Source: Phytophthora quininea
Lineage: Eukaryota; Oomycota; Peronosporomycetes; Peronosporales; Peronosporaceae
Reading direction: 5' to 3'
DNA length: 64,000 nt
Assembly (NCBI GenBank): GCA_011947345.1
Contig: JAAVTG010000531.1
Span: forward strand, 124,001-188,000
Shown here in pieces: positions 22,885-34,911 of the stretch. The number at the start of each line of letters is the position of its first letter. Position 1 is the stretch's first letter. The translations under genes and the position numbers were made by a program. The notes under the pieces are model-generated. The model saw only the letters and a list, made by a program, of their open reading frames with translations. It had not been told where the DNA came from and did no database searches.

Positions 22885-25589
22885 TCAGTATTCCGACAAG
22901 CGGTGGTGTCGACGTTCTCGCACAAATTGCGGACTGCGATGCGGGAGTAACGCTGGCGAAGTTTTGCGGCTGTGGCTTGCGCGCTAACAAAACAAGATAA
23001 CTATTAGCTGTTGATCACCTCTATTGCAACTCAATCCATGCTCACCTCGTCTGTAGCAAACCGGTACACGGCAGATTTCGGTCTGACTGAGCGTGTTGTG
23101 GGTTCGAACTCGTCCAGACCAATTTCATCATCGTTGGCAACGTCGAATTCCGGCTGCAGGTCTTCGGATTGATTGTCGTCCTCGTCACGAGGTGGTGTCA
23201 TGAGCGACACGGTCTCCATGGCAATGTCTTCACTGGCATCTTCCAATTCATTCTCGCTCTGAAATCCAGCCATTGCTCTTGCTCGTTCCTGCGCTACCAG
23301 CAATGCTCGATGGTTTCTTCTTTGCGGCGCTGCTCGAGCCACTTTTTGCGATGATAAATGTTCCACACGCGTAGAACAACGCAAGCCCCGAGAAACAGGA
23401 TTCCTACCAGTAGCAGCATCGTTTCCAGCGACATCGACCTGATGTCCTGCGGTTTTGCGACGACTATCCCAACAGGAGCAGCAACCTCGATAGATTGCAC
23501 AATTTTCTGTTCGGGCAAAAGCATCGTTGCTTGCTGCAGTTGGCCACTAACACGCTCACCTGCTGCTTCTTGTTTGGGTTGCGTGATGGTCCCAGGGTCA
23601 GTCGGAGCATCTTTAATCGCTGGTTTTGAAAGGATAACCGGTCGGTCATCGCTTCCACCAACGCTACTTCGTGCGTCAGCCTCAACTTGTCCATCGCTGA
23701 TCGAACGCTGCATACTGGAATCACTTTGTTCGGGTTGTATGAATGGCTCAGATGTTATAGTGTCTCCCACTCTCGCAGACTTTTGAGCTTCTTGGGCGAA
23801 TTCTCCGTCAGCACGCACAACAGCATCACCTTGGACTGCATTCGTAGGCTCGTCGCCCCTGACTTTGGATGCGGGATCTGCAACCTCTGACGGAGTTTCA
23901 TCCGAAGGAGCGGATGCAAGTTCAGTGGGAATCGCTTCACTTTCAGCAGCACTCTCCGCGATAGCAGGGCCAACGCTCTTTTGGTCTTGGTCAACAACTT
24001 TAACCTCCACTGTTTCTTGCAAACGAGCGTGGATCCGTTCCCGCTCCTTCTCCATCAACTCGAACGTGGTTTGCAGGATGTATTTGCGTAGCTCTTGCAT
24101 TTCGCCGGCAAGCTTGTTTTGGTGCTCCTCCCGGTCAAGCTTCATCTTATCCATGTGCTCCTGCAGTCCGCCTAACACATGTTGCGATCGGACTTCAATC
24201 TCAGCAGTTGACAGCTGGAACCCCTGTAGCTCTTGCTGAAGAGTGCTAATCCGCTCACGCATGCGGTCTCGTTCTGCCTTGGACAACGTGGAGGTGCTAC
24301 TGGTAAAAATTAATCCCATGAGCTCATCGACGAAAAAGCCACCGGTCCCAACCACCAAGCAGCTCGCCACAACGATCACGCTCCATAGAGGAAGCACAAT
24401 ACCAGGTAGAACTTCGACGTGAGCAAGAGTGCGGTCTTCTGCAGGTGCAGCATCTCCAGATGAATGGTCTTTATCGTCGCCATCATCACCACTGCGCTCA
24501 TTATCATCTGCATTGGTTTCATCCGCATCCAGTGCCTGAGTTAGTGAAGACAGCATCTGGGATACAGACTTCCACGGAGACAGAGCGCTGGAGTTCGTCA
24601 TCATGAAGTCACTTTGCTGGGACGTGCACGGCTTCGTCTGCTCGCTAGTCAGAACTGTGGACAGCTCACTGCCGAAGAAGTCTTTCTCTGTAGACTCCCT
24701 CTTCACAGGAGACTTAGGTCGCTCCGTGTATCCATCGTAGCGCGATTTCACGACTGGATCTTGTCCAGGCTGCGAAAACATGTCCGGAAAGCTGCTCGTC
24801 GAGTAGACCACCGGATTCTCTGGGCTGCTCTGGTTGTTTCTGGCTCGTGCAGCTTTCGTCCCGTAGAACAAGTCGTTCCACATGGCGTCATGGTCGTCGT
24901 CTCTCGCTGCTTTCTCAAGCAGTCGGTCCGCTTGCATCGCGTCTTCCTCTTCCCACCGCCTCAACGTCGACTCGTTCAGGTCGTCCTGGTTGGACTGCAG
25001 CGCAGTCTTCCTCCACCGATCAGGCGTCCGCATCTGGTCGTATCTCAATGGCGTTCTTGGTGACGGCGCTCCATTCAGCCCCGAGGACGGAGCTTTGATC
25101 CTGGAGATGGCCAAGTTCACTCTGGTCGAAAAGCCGGCTCCGGACGCCGACATGGCCGGCTCTTTGGGTCTCTGCGGGGAGTAAAGTCTCCTGCAGCATT
25201 TAACTTTTGTCCGGTAGATCGGAGCTTGACTGTCTGGCTGCTGGAAGGTCGTGGGGCTTCCCCGAGAGGCTGTGGTCTCCAGAGCGCCCAAAGGACGACG
25301 GATAAGGGATCCTGGACGGCTTGTGCTCGCTAACTGTCGACGACTCGCGCTGTTCCTTCTCCATAATGAGGTCCATGAGCGCCTCCTCGTCGGGGTCGTT
25401 GTGCAACGAGTTGGGTCTGTAAACGGATGGCTTGCGGTCTTGGTACTGTCTGCTGTATGTGGGGGACGCCATGCGCTCTAGACGCTTCTGGGCTTCCTGG
25501 AGACGCTTCTGATCCTGTTGTAGCTGCCACTTGAGCAGCACGTTGCTTACTGGCCGACGGTTGCGTCTGCCACCATCAAGAGCTGCCAT
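22885..25589 (-). CDS. Coiled-coil protein with two membrane segments, unknown function
   Basis: Not recognised. The N-terminal part (25589-25200) begins MAALDGGRRNRRPVSNVLL and is basic and helical; the main part follows in another frame from about 25195 and includes MSASGAGFSTRVNLAISRIK. Removing one A from the run at 25205-25208 would fuse them; otherwise they are two genes only 47 bases apart. The main part has a membrane segment (LPGIVLPLWSVIVVASCLVV), a coiled coil of about 110 residues (ERISTLQQELQGFQLSTAEI), a long acidic low-complexity stretch and a second membrane segment (LLLVGILFLGACVVLRVW). After a one-base shift near 23300 an acidic tail follows, then a 62-nt intron (23045-22984) and a basic last exon ending HHRLSEY. 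The architecture suggests an organelle-membrane tether, but that is inference. Confidence 0.55.
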
Positions 25590-25646
25590 CGCTCGAAGCC
25601 CGGAGCGGTTTTGGCGCGGAAGTGCGGATTGTGGGTTTTGTGACAA

Positions 25647-26095
25647 ACGCGTTTACTGAGTACCTGAAAGTAAGGACTTTGACCACTGCTGGTGAGTTCA
25701 AACAGCTGAGCATACGGAAACCAGGAGGTCAATAAACAGAGGGCACATCAACGACTTTGGTGTTTCATTATCATGCGATGGTGCTTGCCCGTCATCTTCT
25801 TGAGTTGATTCGAGTTGATGGCACCGCAGCGACATCTGTTCATGGCTGGCTCCCTTGGTATCTCGTCTTGGACTGGCGGCAACTCACTCCCTTCCTACAG
25901 TATCTTTCAAAACTGCATGGCTCAATTCAGGTTGATTAGACTTGTGCGTGCTGCTTGCTCTAGAATACACCCGCTGTGTGCAGCACCAGTGTCAACAGAA
26001 AAACCCTCGCATCGCTGCGGTGAGGGGTGGAGTTTTCGTCGTTCCGTGAGGGCGGGCCCTCGGCGGGGGCATCACCATTGCCGCCTACCAAGGCC
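25647..26095. other. Spacer between the coiled-coil gene and GPCR-PIPK
   Basis: About 450 bases; no supportable gene. It holds the promoter side of the coiled-coil gene and the 3' flank of GPCR-PIPK. Confidence 0.4.
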
Positions 26096-29000
26096 TCACG
26101 ATTTAAAAAAACGCCGATTCGGATCTGCGTTGTTGCCGCTGCTTTCCTCTCTCCGCTCGCCGACGTAGCCTGGATATTCCTCTCGAGTTGTCACGGACAA
26201 GATCTCACCCATCTTACGTTTGAAACGTTCACAGTACGCAGCAGGAGGGACGGCGGATAGTCCGTCCGGGTCCTTTGCCAACAATTTGGTCTTCGCAAAG
26301 CGTTCCAGCTTCTTGTCCATCGTCCACGTCTGCAGAATATCAATTAGACCGAAATAATAGATCGACGGGCCCACGACAGTGTTCGCTCGGCGAGTACCAG
26401 TCGCCAGGCGAGGCAAACCGTTGCGGAGCTTCGACTGCGGCGCCGAGTTCATCATCGGAGGCGCGTTGGAGCCCTCCCCGCCCCCGCGGTTCAGCATCGA
26501 CGAATTGTTAATGGTCCGACGTCGTGTTCCGACCGCATCCTTCGGCGGAACAACCGGATCTTCCTCCAAATCTGGGTTCACCATATACTCCACGTTATGA
26601 ATGCCCAACAGTAAAGAGTAATCCATAATTCCAAGACGAGACAGGAAGTTCGCGTCTTTGACCACTTGGTCGTACAGCTCCTCAGCAACCTTCGGATCCA
26701 GACGAACCTTAGCAGTCAGGTCGTTGTCCTTCAGAATAACGTTGGGTTCGTGGCGACCAACACGGGCGCGGCAGTTCTCCGCATCTGAAGATCCAAACAC
26801 GTACTTGGCGTTGCAGTGACGACACGTCACACGCTTGCCCTTCGACGGGTGTTTGGCGCTGCGGTTCACCCAAGACCCCTTGATGTCGTAGCGACGGTGG
26901 ATCACCTTTTCCGTGCTAAACAGGTTGGCCATGACAACGAAATTGAACGTGTTGCCGTACAGTCGGATGGCGTGGCAACCATAGAAACGAGTCAACAAGC
27001 TGTCCGGGTTCGTCAGCAAGAAGGAAGCGTACTCCGCAGCCACTGAGCGCAAGAAGACAGACTCTTCGTCACTCATACTCTTCACAATGAGCTGCTGGTC
27101 GTGCGAGAAGAACATGAAGGCACCACTCGCGCCTTCACTCAGTCGCTCCTTTGTCGTTCGGCTCAAACTTTCGATGTACTGGTTCGTGTCGATGCCAAAA
27201 TGCTCACGAATTGTCTGGAAAGTGTGCGGGCAGTAGTCAATAAACAGCGTTCCCTTTCCAAGCGCAGCTTTCGGTCGTGTACGGATCATGTACTCGTCCA
27301 CTCCAAGTGATCCGCGGTTGTCTTCCGTCCCTGCGGCTGCAAATACAACTCCTGCTGGTTCGCTCCAGGGGAAGATGCTGCGTATCGCGCACTGCCTGAA
27401 TGATACCTGTCGTGGTGTAGTACAATACCTCGCACCGCAAAGCAAGATTCACTTGCGGACTCAAATCGACATCGACATCCACGTCGGCCTTTTTCGTCTT
27501 GCCAGTCTTCTTCTGCCTGTATGATAAAACAAGTGTTAGATTGTTGGCACACTGTTATGGTTTATAAACAGCACTCACGTGTCGTGGAAGTCGTTCATCT
27601 GGAACCACACCACAAAGTCGAAGTAGCCCTTGCATGTAATCATGAAACTCATCATTTGCTCCACCCAACTCGATCGGTCTTCGCCTTGTACCAAAAATGG
27701 GACGTAGATGCAGAAAGAAATGCCCCAATAGATGATAATGGCGATCACATAGCTGAAGACAACAAGCAAGATAAGTAACACGACCAACCATACGAAATCA
27801 ACAGAATACATGCGTACATTGTGACAGAATGCAGCACTCGAAGCCGCATACGTAAAGTCTCCGAAAGTCCGGAGTTGAGCCTTCTGTACGCCCAGTAAAT
27901 AACACTAGAAAAAAATAACAGGTCAGTCAGCTAAACAACTAAAACAAATAAGGCCATAACGTGCCACCTACATGATGGCGTAGACCCAGTACATAATCAG
28001 CCAAATGTAGAAGAGGAACCACGACCTAGGCAAAGAATAAGCCACAAGAACATATCACATCGGCGTCCTCCACACAAATATGAAGCGACGATAAACGTAC
28101 TGAAAGTTCAAGTTCCACAAGTCGCCAGTGCCGCTTGACCCCGAGCTGTCTCCATGACGCCATTTGCTTTTGCTTGCAGTCCAGCAATAACCGAACTCAG
28201 ATTCTCCAGCAAAGTCCGGGATGGATACGAGAAGGATGCAAGTAATGAGACCTGTGCAGTCATAAAAGGAAGCGGTTACTGTCTGTCGCGACAACATAAT
28301 TGGAGAGCAGTTGCAGTCTGTACCTGTCATCCATACAAATACATGGTAGCGCCGAATATTGGTCTTGTAGTCTGTGAATGGGCTCTGCAGCGAGGACAGC
28401 ATGTCGATAGCCATGACGAAGAACCAGCTTTCCGACGTCCATAGGAAAAACTGCGTCAACGCTGCTGTGGCAGTGCACGATGCTCCTGTAAGCGCTTCCA
28501 AGCAGTTGCCATTCCCGCACTTGTACAGCTCCGTGACGAACAGCACCGTCACCAGGCAGATATCGCAGATACTGCGGAAGAAAATGATCGGATTCGGGTG
28601 CTTGCGCCAAGTCGGCCGTGTCAGGTATGTGTAGACCACGGAGGAACAACACAGCAGCGTGATGACACTGCCACACACGAGTCCCACCGACAAGTCCGCG
28701 CTGTTATCTGCCAGGATGATCGTAACCGCCGCTCCGGCGATAAATGCAAGGAACATGAAGGCCTGGATCTTGTAGTTGTTGGCCCAGTGGATGGAGTTCT
28801 CGACCTTGATCTTGGCGTGGAACCAGCCGATACCTTCATTGGGTCCGCCCTGGATCTTGTCGGTCACGTAGCTGCCGTTGTCGAAGCTGTCTTCGGAGCT
28901 TTCATCTACAGAACGCATCAACTTAGCGTCGGAAGAGGACTTGCTCAGCTCAATGGGAGTTTTCATGGAACGGTAGCCATTACTGTCGCCACCAGTAAAA

Positions 29001-29306
29001 CACAACACCTTAATTAGCCTTCTTTCCAACGCAATAAACCCCACCATAGCAGCCATCAACGTACCCTGCTTCCAGCATAGCGTTAGGGAACCCGGCGGCA
29101 TTTTGAGCGCTCTCGGAGCGGACGTAGTAGGGCGCGTCGCTGCCTGGAACCTGCTCGGACTCGGACATACCGTAGTCCAGCGCCCGTAAGTCGTGCTTCT
29201 GCTGGCGGTAGGGCGGCTGCGGCGCGTGCGGGCGGCGACGGTCTTTGGTGGGCAGGCGCTCGGACACGCGTAGTCCGTCTCTGTCTCGAGGCTCTCGACT
29301 GGCCAT
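26096..29306 (-). CDS. GPCR fused to phosphatidylinositol-phosphate kinase (GPCR-PIPK)
   Basis: Receptor-kinase fusion that couples a seven-helix receptor to production of phosphoinositides at the plasma membrane. Exons: 29306-29065, 28982-28324, 28251-28101, 28025-27972, 27904-27579 and 27516-26096, all GT-AG with consistent phases. After a basic cytosolic leader, the membrane part includes GSVITLLCCSSVVYTYL, HPNPIIFFRSICDICLVTVL, FFLWTSESWFFVMAIDM and IYWAYRRLNSGLSETLRMRL. The kinase domain has CEVLYYTTTGII, the ATP-binding Lys in IVKSMS, YDIKGSW, LKDNDL, LGIMDYSLLLGIH and GLIDILQTW. A cysteine-containing insert (TCRHCNAKYVFGSSDAENC) precedes LKDNDL. Two one-base breaks need correction (27368-27371 in a C run on the coding strand, and about 27812). 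The alternative start at 29348 adds 14 residues. This fusion is known from oomycetes and Dictyostelium RpkA. Confidence 0.92.
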
Positions 29307-30015
29307 TGGACCTGGGGACCCGGAGGAAGGCGGCACGCGCGTCTGCAAGAGGCTGTTGGTCGTCTGCGCGGGGAAGGAGCGGCGCGGTGAGCAGCGCAGG
29401 CAGGGGCTGGCTTTCCTTTCCTGCTTGCCTTTGCAAGTGTGCTATTGTATGCGGCGGAAAAGAAGCCAGCTTGGCAGAGAACGGGTTCAGTATACAATTT
29501 CGTAGTGTGGTTGACATAGCACGGACGGAAACGGTCGCAATGTGGATTATAAGTAGAACTGGATTTCTACTTGTAGCGTTTTTCAGATGCAATCCGTGCC
29601 GTTTCGATGTGGCCTTGCTGGTGGACGCCGCGAAGCACAACGACGAGGAGGCCAAGTCGAGTTAGCCGTTCCATCGCTCGCTGCGCGTGTTCATTCTACT
29701 AGCGGGGGCAATACCACTGTGTTTACTCTAGCTATACTAAATAATCGTAGGTAACCTCTTTTACCACTTTCTTTAGAACGTCCACGCCAATACAATCATT
29801 GAGTGTGAGGTTGTTTCTGATAGAAATTACACATAGTTGATCAAATGTTATCAATCGATTTAGAGTTTTGAGCATAAGCAGGCGTCCAGGTAGCCACCTA
29901 CATTTCATGTATGCCACACTATTTGTTTTTGCTGAAGGAAATCGACTGGATGCCGAGCCGCAAACACCACGTACGGAGACCTCGCCATTTTCGTTCCCGT
30001 TCCAAGTCCGACAAG
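29307..30015. other. Divergent spacer GPCR-PIPK / eEF1B-gamma
   Basis: About 700 bases. A short minus-strand ORF (29917-29732) is helical but has no recognisable family. The sequence just upstream of 30016 (GCCATTTTCGTTCCCG, about 29985-30000) resembles an initiator for the eEF1B-gamma gene. Confidence 0.4.
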
Positions 30016-31305
30016 ATGGTAGGGCCCTGTTCCCACCTGTGTTGAAGCTGTCGTATGTCGCTTACAAGATGCTTGTTGTTGTCCGCTGAGCAGAAGCTTT
30101 ACACGTACCCCGGTAACTACCGCTGCTTCAAGGTGCTCATTGCCGCCGAGTACAACGGCATTGACATCGAGCTGCCCGAGTTCGACTTCGCCAAGGACGC
30201 CAAGACCAAGGAGTTCAAGGCCAAGACCCCCGTGGGCAAGGTTCCTATCCTCGAGACCGAGGAGGGCTCCATCTTCGAGTCGGGCGCCATTGCCCGCTAC
30301 GTGGCTCGCCTGCGCAACGACACGGGTCTGTTCGGCCAGACCTTCTTCGAGTCGGGCCAGGTGGACGCCTGGATCGAGTTCTCGGCCCACGAGCTGGAGG
30401 TGCCGCTCGAGGCCTGGCTGTACCCGATTCTGGGCTGGGGCAAGTTCAACGCCGCCGCTCAGGCTAAGGCCAAGGAGGACGTCAAGAAGGCCCTCCAGGT
30501 GCTCGAGAACCACCTGCACCTGCGCACGTACCTCGTGGGCGAGCAGATCACGCTGGCCGACATTGTGATCGCTTCCAACCTGGTCTACCCGTTCAAGATG
30601 ATCCTGGACAAGGACTTCCGCAAGCCGTTCTCGGCTGTCAACCGTTGGTTCTCGACGCTCGTGAACCAGCCGCAGTTCCAGGCCGTTGTGGGCGACGTGC
30701 CGCTCATCGACACAGCTCTGACCGCCGAGGGCGACAACTCAGGCAAGAAGGCCAAGAAGGACGCCCCCAAGAAGGAGGCCAAGAAGGCTGCCCCGCAGGA
30801 GGCTCCCAAGCCCAAGAAGGTGGAGCACCCGCTCGCCGTGCTGAACCGCGAGAAGCCCTCGTCGATGAGCCTGGACGGCTGGAAGGTGCAGTACTCCAAC
30901 AACAAGGACCTGAAGGACGCCATGAAGTGGTTTTGGGAGAACCTGGACACGGAGGGCTACTCGATCTGGTTCTGCGACTACAACTACAACGCCGAGAACA
31001 CCAAGATGTTCATGACGTGCAACGCCGTGGGCGGATTCCTGCAACGCTCGGAGGCCATGCGCAAGTACGCGTTCGGCGTCATGGACGTGTGCGGTGCCGA
31101 GGGCTCGGAGATCATCATCACGGGCTGCTGGCTGTTCCGCGGCGACTCGGAGAAGCACATGGTGGAGGCCAACCCGGACGCCGAGTACTACACGTGGAAG
31201 AAGGTTGAGCTGAACGATGAGACCAAGGCTCGCATCGAGGCGTACTGGTGCAACGAGGACGAGCTCGAGGGCAAGCCCATTGCTGACTCCAAGGTGTTCA
31301 AATAA
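30016..31305 (+). CDS. Translation elongation factor 1B, gamma subunit
   Basis: Structural subunit of the eEF1B nucleotide-exchange complex that recharges eEF1A with GTP in the cytosol. Exon 1 is only the start codon (30016-30018); a 75-nt intron (GTAGGG to GAGCAG, 30019-30093) follows, and exon 2 begins KLYTYPGNYRCFKVLIAAEY, the normal N terminus. The GST-like N- and C-domains span about residues 1-210, then a lysine/alanine/proline linker, then the conserved C-terminal eEF1-gamma domain with MKWFWENLDTEGYSIWFCDY and ITGCWLFRGDSE. It ends IADSKVFK. About 405 residues. GC-rich, strongly biased codons suggest high expression. An upstream in-frame run to 30055 exists only because the intron is open there. 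Confidence 0.97.
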
Positions 31306-31443
31306 GCTCCGGACTCTTGTGGCTCCTCGTTTTTGAAGCAGCAGGCTACTCGTGTTAGTTTCCCGCGTGGTGCTTGGAATGGAAAGAAAATATAGTAGAT
31401 CCAGTCTGGATGAATTAATTGATTCACATCGACTGCACAGTTT

Positions 31444-32494
31444 TTGAGAGCGACGAAGTTGGAAATTCCTTGAAGGCTACATTTTCAGTTGCAGATCGAC
31501 GAGTTGGTTGTCCTCATTCCTCAATTGGCGTCGCGAAAATCAATCGTTTTACCTTCTGCAGTCGTGGAAAGCTTACAGAAAGCCAGCCCGATTCTTCCCG
31601 AAATGGAGATCGGCATGCACACCAAGTCTGTCAATTCGTTATTGTGGCTGATCAGTCTACTGACGATTTTCCTGAAGAGTTTGGTGAAGCTGCTTGTTTG
31701 TAATTTGTCCAGCGTCTTGCTAGGTTTGCTCAGCATGTTGTACTCAATCTTGAACCTCACCGCTGTGATGTTATGGCCATTCTGGCTGCTCGCCGATACC
31801 TCGATAAAGTTTGCACGGTGCTGAGCTTGCATCCACACAGTTTGCGCTGCTTGGACTGGTTCCAATATTCCCTGCCGCCGACGGTGATCCAGTTGCTCTT
31901 CCTCTTTCCTTGGGTCGTGATCCTGATCGTTGGCGTACCTGGTATTGGGCTCGCTGAAATCGCCCACTTCTGCTCAAATCTGCTGTGCGTCACGATGTTC
32001 AAATCGAAACGTTCATGGAGAAGGCAATTGGATCGACAGGAAACCAGATACACCCTGAAGACTGCGCGAACCGACTAGCCGACATGGCAGAAAAATTATG
32101 GAGCATTTTCACATGTGAAGCGTTCACCAGCGTCATCGGTTATGTCGGTCTCAAGATCCTCCTCGGAATGCTCAGTGGTGTCGCCGTCACACTTGCAGTG
32201 CTCCAACACGTCGTCATTTTCGCCACTAGCGGCAAGTTCTCGTTTATCAGGAAATAGTTCACTTTCCACGACCGCACCATTGCCTTCATTAGAATTAACT
32301 TGTCGTTGTAGGTCATCGGTGCAGTAGGTCTCTTCGTGACAGCAAAACTATCGGCAAAGCTAACGTATCGCACTTTCAGGAATCTACAATCCAAACCACC
32401 ACCAACCACTGAAGACGTCTCGGCCCAAGAGACAAACGAGACCGACTTCGTCGCCTTGAAAATGCCACAGTGCAGTCATATTTGTTGTTTCTAA
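31444..32494 (+). pseudogene. Broken multi-pass membrane-protein gene
   Basis: Family not recognised. Three successive frames read DELVVLIPQLASRKSIVLPS with membrane segments LWLISLLTIFLKSLVKLLV and LLGLLSMLYSILNLTAVMLW, then LPPTVIQLLFLFPWVVILIV, then VQIETFMEKAIGSTGNQIHP and GYVGLKILLGMLSGVAVTLA. A probable intron (about 32258-32310) precedes a tail with KPPPTTEDVSAQETNETDFV. No ATG fits the first segment, and frame changes occur at about 31790 and 31985. It may be 5'-truncated, or indels may be assembly errors. The tail recurs on the minus strand at about 38640-38800. Confidence 0.45.
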
Positions 32495-32540
32495 AAACCA
32501 TTAAAAAAATACCACTGCACCCTTGACCACCATTCCGACG

Positions 32541-33198
32541 ATGCTGGCGGTCCGATTCGCACGTCGCGCGCAGCGAGTGGCTCTCCACCGTAGCTTTGCG
32601 ACAACTGCTGCAGAGGCTAACGACGTCTCGGAGAAGAAGGGCTCGCTGTACTTCACGACGCGTAGGGCTACCGCTAGTCGTTTATCTCTAGAGCTCTTCA
32701 ATAATTTGCTAAAGAAATATGTGTTTTATTATTCAGGTGACCATATCAAAGGCCGAGAAGTGATCGAGGAGTTCGGGATGGTGTCGGCAGTCGCTGTGCG
32801 CTCCAAGTCGGTCATCAGCGATATGTATGTCGCTCTCGCAGGCCTCGTCGGAGGTACCAATACTGATGCTTTGGTGTTGTTATACTTCATATATAAATCT
32901 TTTTTTTCTTGTCTTATTAGGTGAGGCGGCATCCTACACGTCATTGATGAACGAGACGGTGGCGGAAGCGGTGCATCGAGTGCAATACGCAGCCCGAGCT
33001 CAAGGCGCAACGGCGGTGATCAATGTTCGCTTCGATTCCAACACCACCATGAACCGACTGGTGTTTGGAATGCATTGTTCGGTGATATGTTATGGCACGG
33101 CAGTGAAATGCCGCCCACTTCGTGAGATTGCTCCTGTGGCATCGCCATTTGCACCATTGGAGAGTAAGCAGAAACTCGAAAACAATATGCAGCAATAG
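32541..33198 (+). CDS. YbjQ/UPF0145-family protein, probably mitochondrial
   Basis: Small protein of the YbjQ (putative heavy-metal-binding) family. Exons 32541-32661, 32737-32853 and 32921-33198 join with correct phases across introns of 75 and 67 nt. The leader MLAVRFARRAQRVALHRSFA is basic and arginine-rich, consistent with mitochondrial import. The core shows GREVIEEFGMVSAVAVRSKS, SLMNETVAEAVHRVQYAARA, GATAVINVRFDSN and GMHCSVICYGTAV, matching the YbjQ fold order. About 170 residues. Its cellular role is not established. Its stop codon lies 11 bases from that of the convergent neighbour. Confidence 0.8.
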
Positions 33199-33209
33199 AG
33201 TGCGTTGAT

Positions 33210-34797
33210 TTAGACGCAGTGGAAATGTTTATTTTTCTTCAGGGGTGATTTCAGCCGAGTTCGTGGTTGACGTTGACGAGCACTTACGTTGCGGCGACGA
33301 AGAGCAGGTTTGTTGGCTTCTTCCAATGGGATAATCACAGCGGATTGAGCGTCAAGCAGGGTTTCGAGAAATTCACGTTCGTGCTCAACTTGAGGACGAT
33401 TATTTGACTTCTCGGCTTTGGTGCTGATTTTCTTCGCGATGTATCCCCCGCCGAAAGACAACCCATGGTGCGTATTGGTAACGTATTCTTTATGTTGATG
33501 GCCGCGAAAGCGTTGTAATGATTTCTCACTGTCAGGTTTGTTAGTTTCTGGGAGGGGAAGAATGACGGCAGATTGTTCTCCAAGCATATTGAGGAATTTG
33601 CGCTCGTGCTCAGCTTGAGGAAGATTGTTCGGTTCCTCGGAGTTCGTGTTAGTTTTCTTGGCGACGTAGCCCCCGCCAAAGGAAAGCCCTTTGCCCGTGA
33701 TGCTGGTGAAAACTTGCCGTTGGCGGTCACGCAAGCGTTGCCATGTTTTCTCACTGTCGTCATGTTCCTCCGAGTCAAGTGTATCCTCTTCAGTGTACAC
33801 AGAAGTTGACAGTATGCTCTCGGCCGGGTCAACTTCACCAGAGTCAAACAAGGTACGTCCATCGAGCTGAATCGTAGCTAGTCGACGAGGTGTTGATATT
33901 CCTATGAGGTTCAGGTAGTTGACGTCCGCCTCTTGAAAGTCAATCTCAGATAGTTTCCTGCCATGACTAACTACGTTGCACTCCCGGGATTCTCGTTCAG
34001 TGATACACTTTCAAGTCCCAGCAGCTTAGGTGCCACGGTTCGCGGTTGCTGCGGGGTCTTTGTCATGTCTGCAATGAGTTGCTGGTGGCTCCGAAGCGCT
34101 TTTCTTGTGTACGTTTGTTGCTGATGCAGAACACCAGTCATTTCGTGAGTTCTCTTGTCCTCTAACGCTTTCTTCGCTTTCATGGCGTTAAGCTTCAGAT
34201 CTCGGAGCTGTCGAGTTGTAGTATGAGGAATCCGCGCAGCTGCTCCAGCAACGCCAAGAAAATGGTTGGAGCTTTGGTCGTATCCGTGAAAGCTATTCAC
34301 ACGCTCTTCATGCTCTAATTCGTGACAAAGAATTTTCCGTGGGGCGTTTGGTGGCTCTGGAGCTTGACAGTCGCTGCCAACATTCAGCTGCAAGGAATTG
34401 TGGTAAAATATGTCCTGGTTTAGAGAGGATGAAGCTGCCTCCGCAAGAACTCGGAGCACTGCTGCTTTGTCCGTTTTTACGGTTGAGATTGCCGAAGTCG
34501 TTGGTTCGTCAATTTCGTTTGGTGTGTCCTGATCGAGAGCACGTCGGAGTAGATGCCGTGCCTGCTCTTCTCGCTTCCTCGGATGAATTGTCGACGTAAA
34601 GATTTTTTCGGCTGTGGGAAATAGCAGCGTGAGAATCGTGCACCAAAATGTGAGAGGAAGCTATGAAAACCTACGTTCGCATTGTTAAAGCGCCCTGGAA
34701 TTCTGGAGGGCGAATTCCCGGGGAAATAATACTTAGCGCGTGCTCCAAGAAGAAACTCAAGCGGTACGTAGTCGTTTGCTTCCATCTCGGGCGACAT
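33210..34797 (-). CDS. Unrecognised protein with twofold LSFGGGY repeat (gene X)
   Basis: Not recognised. Exon 1 (34797 to about 34685) reads MSPEMEANDYVPLEFLLGAR and ends at an AAC/GTAGGT donor. Exon 2 (from about 34615) reads EKIFTSTIHPRKREEQARHL and runs to LGLESVSLNENPGS near 33975; a further exon carries RLATIQLDGRTLFDSGEVDP and the repeat region. Two tandem copies of about 76 residues follow: each starts DSEK, contains LSFGGGY-x-AKK, continues with an E-HER-(K/E)-FL-x-x-L motif and ends (E/T)-NKP. The tail is very basic (RLKSPLKKNKHFHC). The join between exons 1 and 2 needs a one-base adjustment. A copy of exon 1 recurs at 49074. Confidence 0.6.
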
Positions 34798-34911
34798 CGG
34801 AATTTTCCTCTGTGATGATCAAATTGATCCTCACGCTATTTCGACAAGGGGCAGTTTCATCGAAATGAAACACCACCAGAGATTCATAGTGCCTTTGAGC
34901 GGACGAAAGCA
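34798..34911. promoter_or_regulatory. Divergent promoter, gene X / CTL exon 1 copy
   Basis: 113 bases between opposite start codons (34797 minus, 34912 plus). The same module occurs inverted at 48961-49073 between the CTL gene and the chimeric gene, so it is a duplicated bidirectional promoter. Confidence 0.6.

Noticed and set aside
23095..23115. tRNA-like GGGTTCGAACTC box
   Set aside because: Lies within a coding exon and no A box, acceptor stem or anticodon arm could be folded around it.
30739..31158. Minus-strand ORF within eEF1B-gamma
   Set aside because: Shadow ORF caused by strong codon bias.
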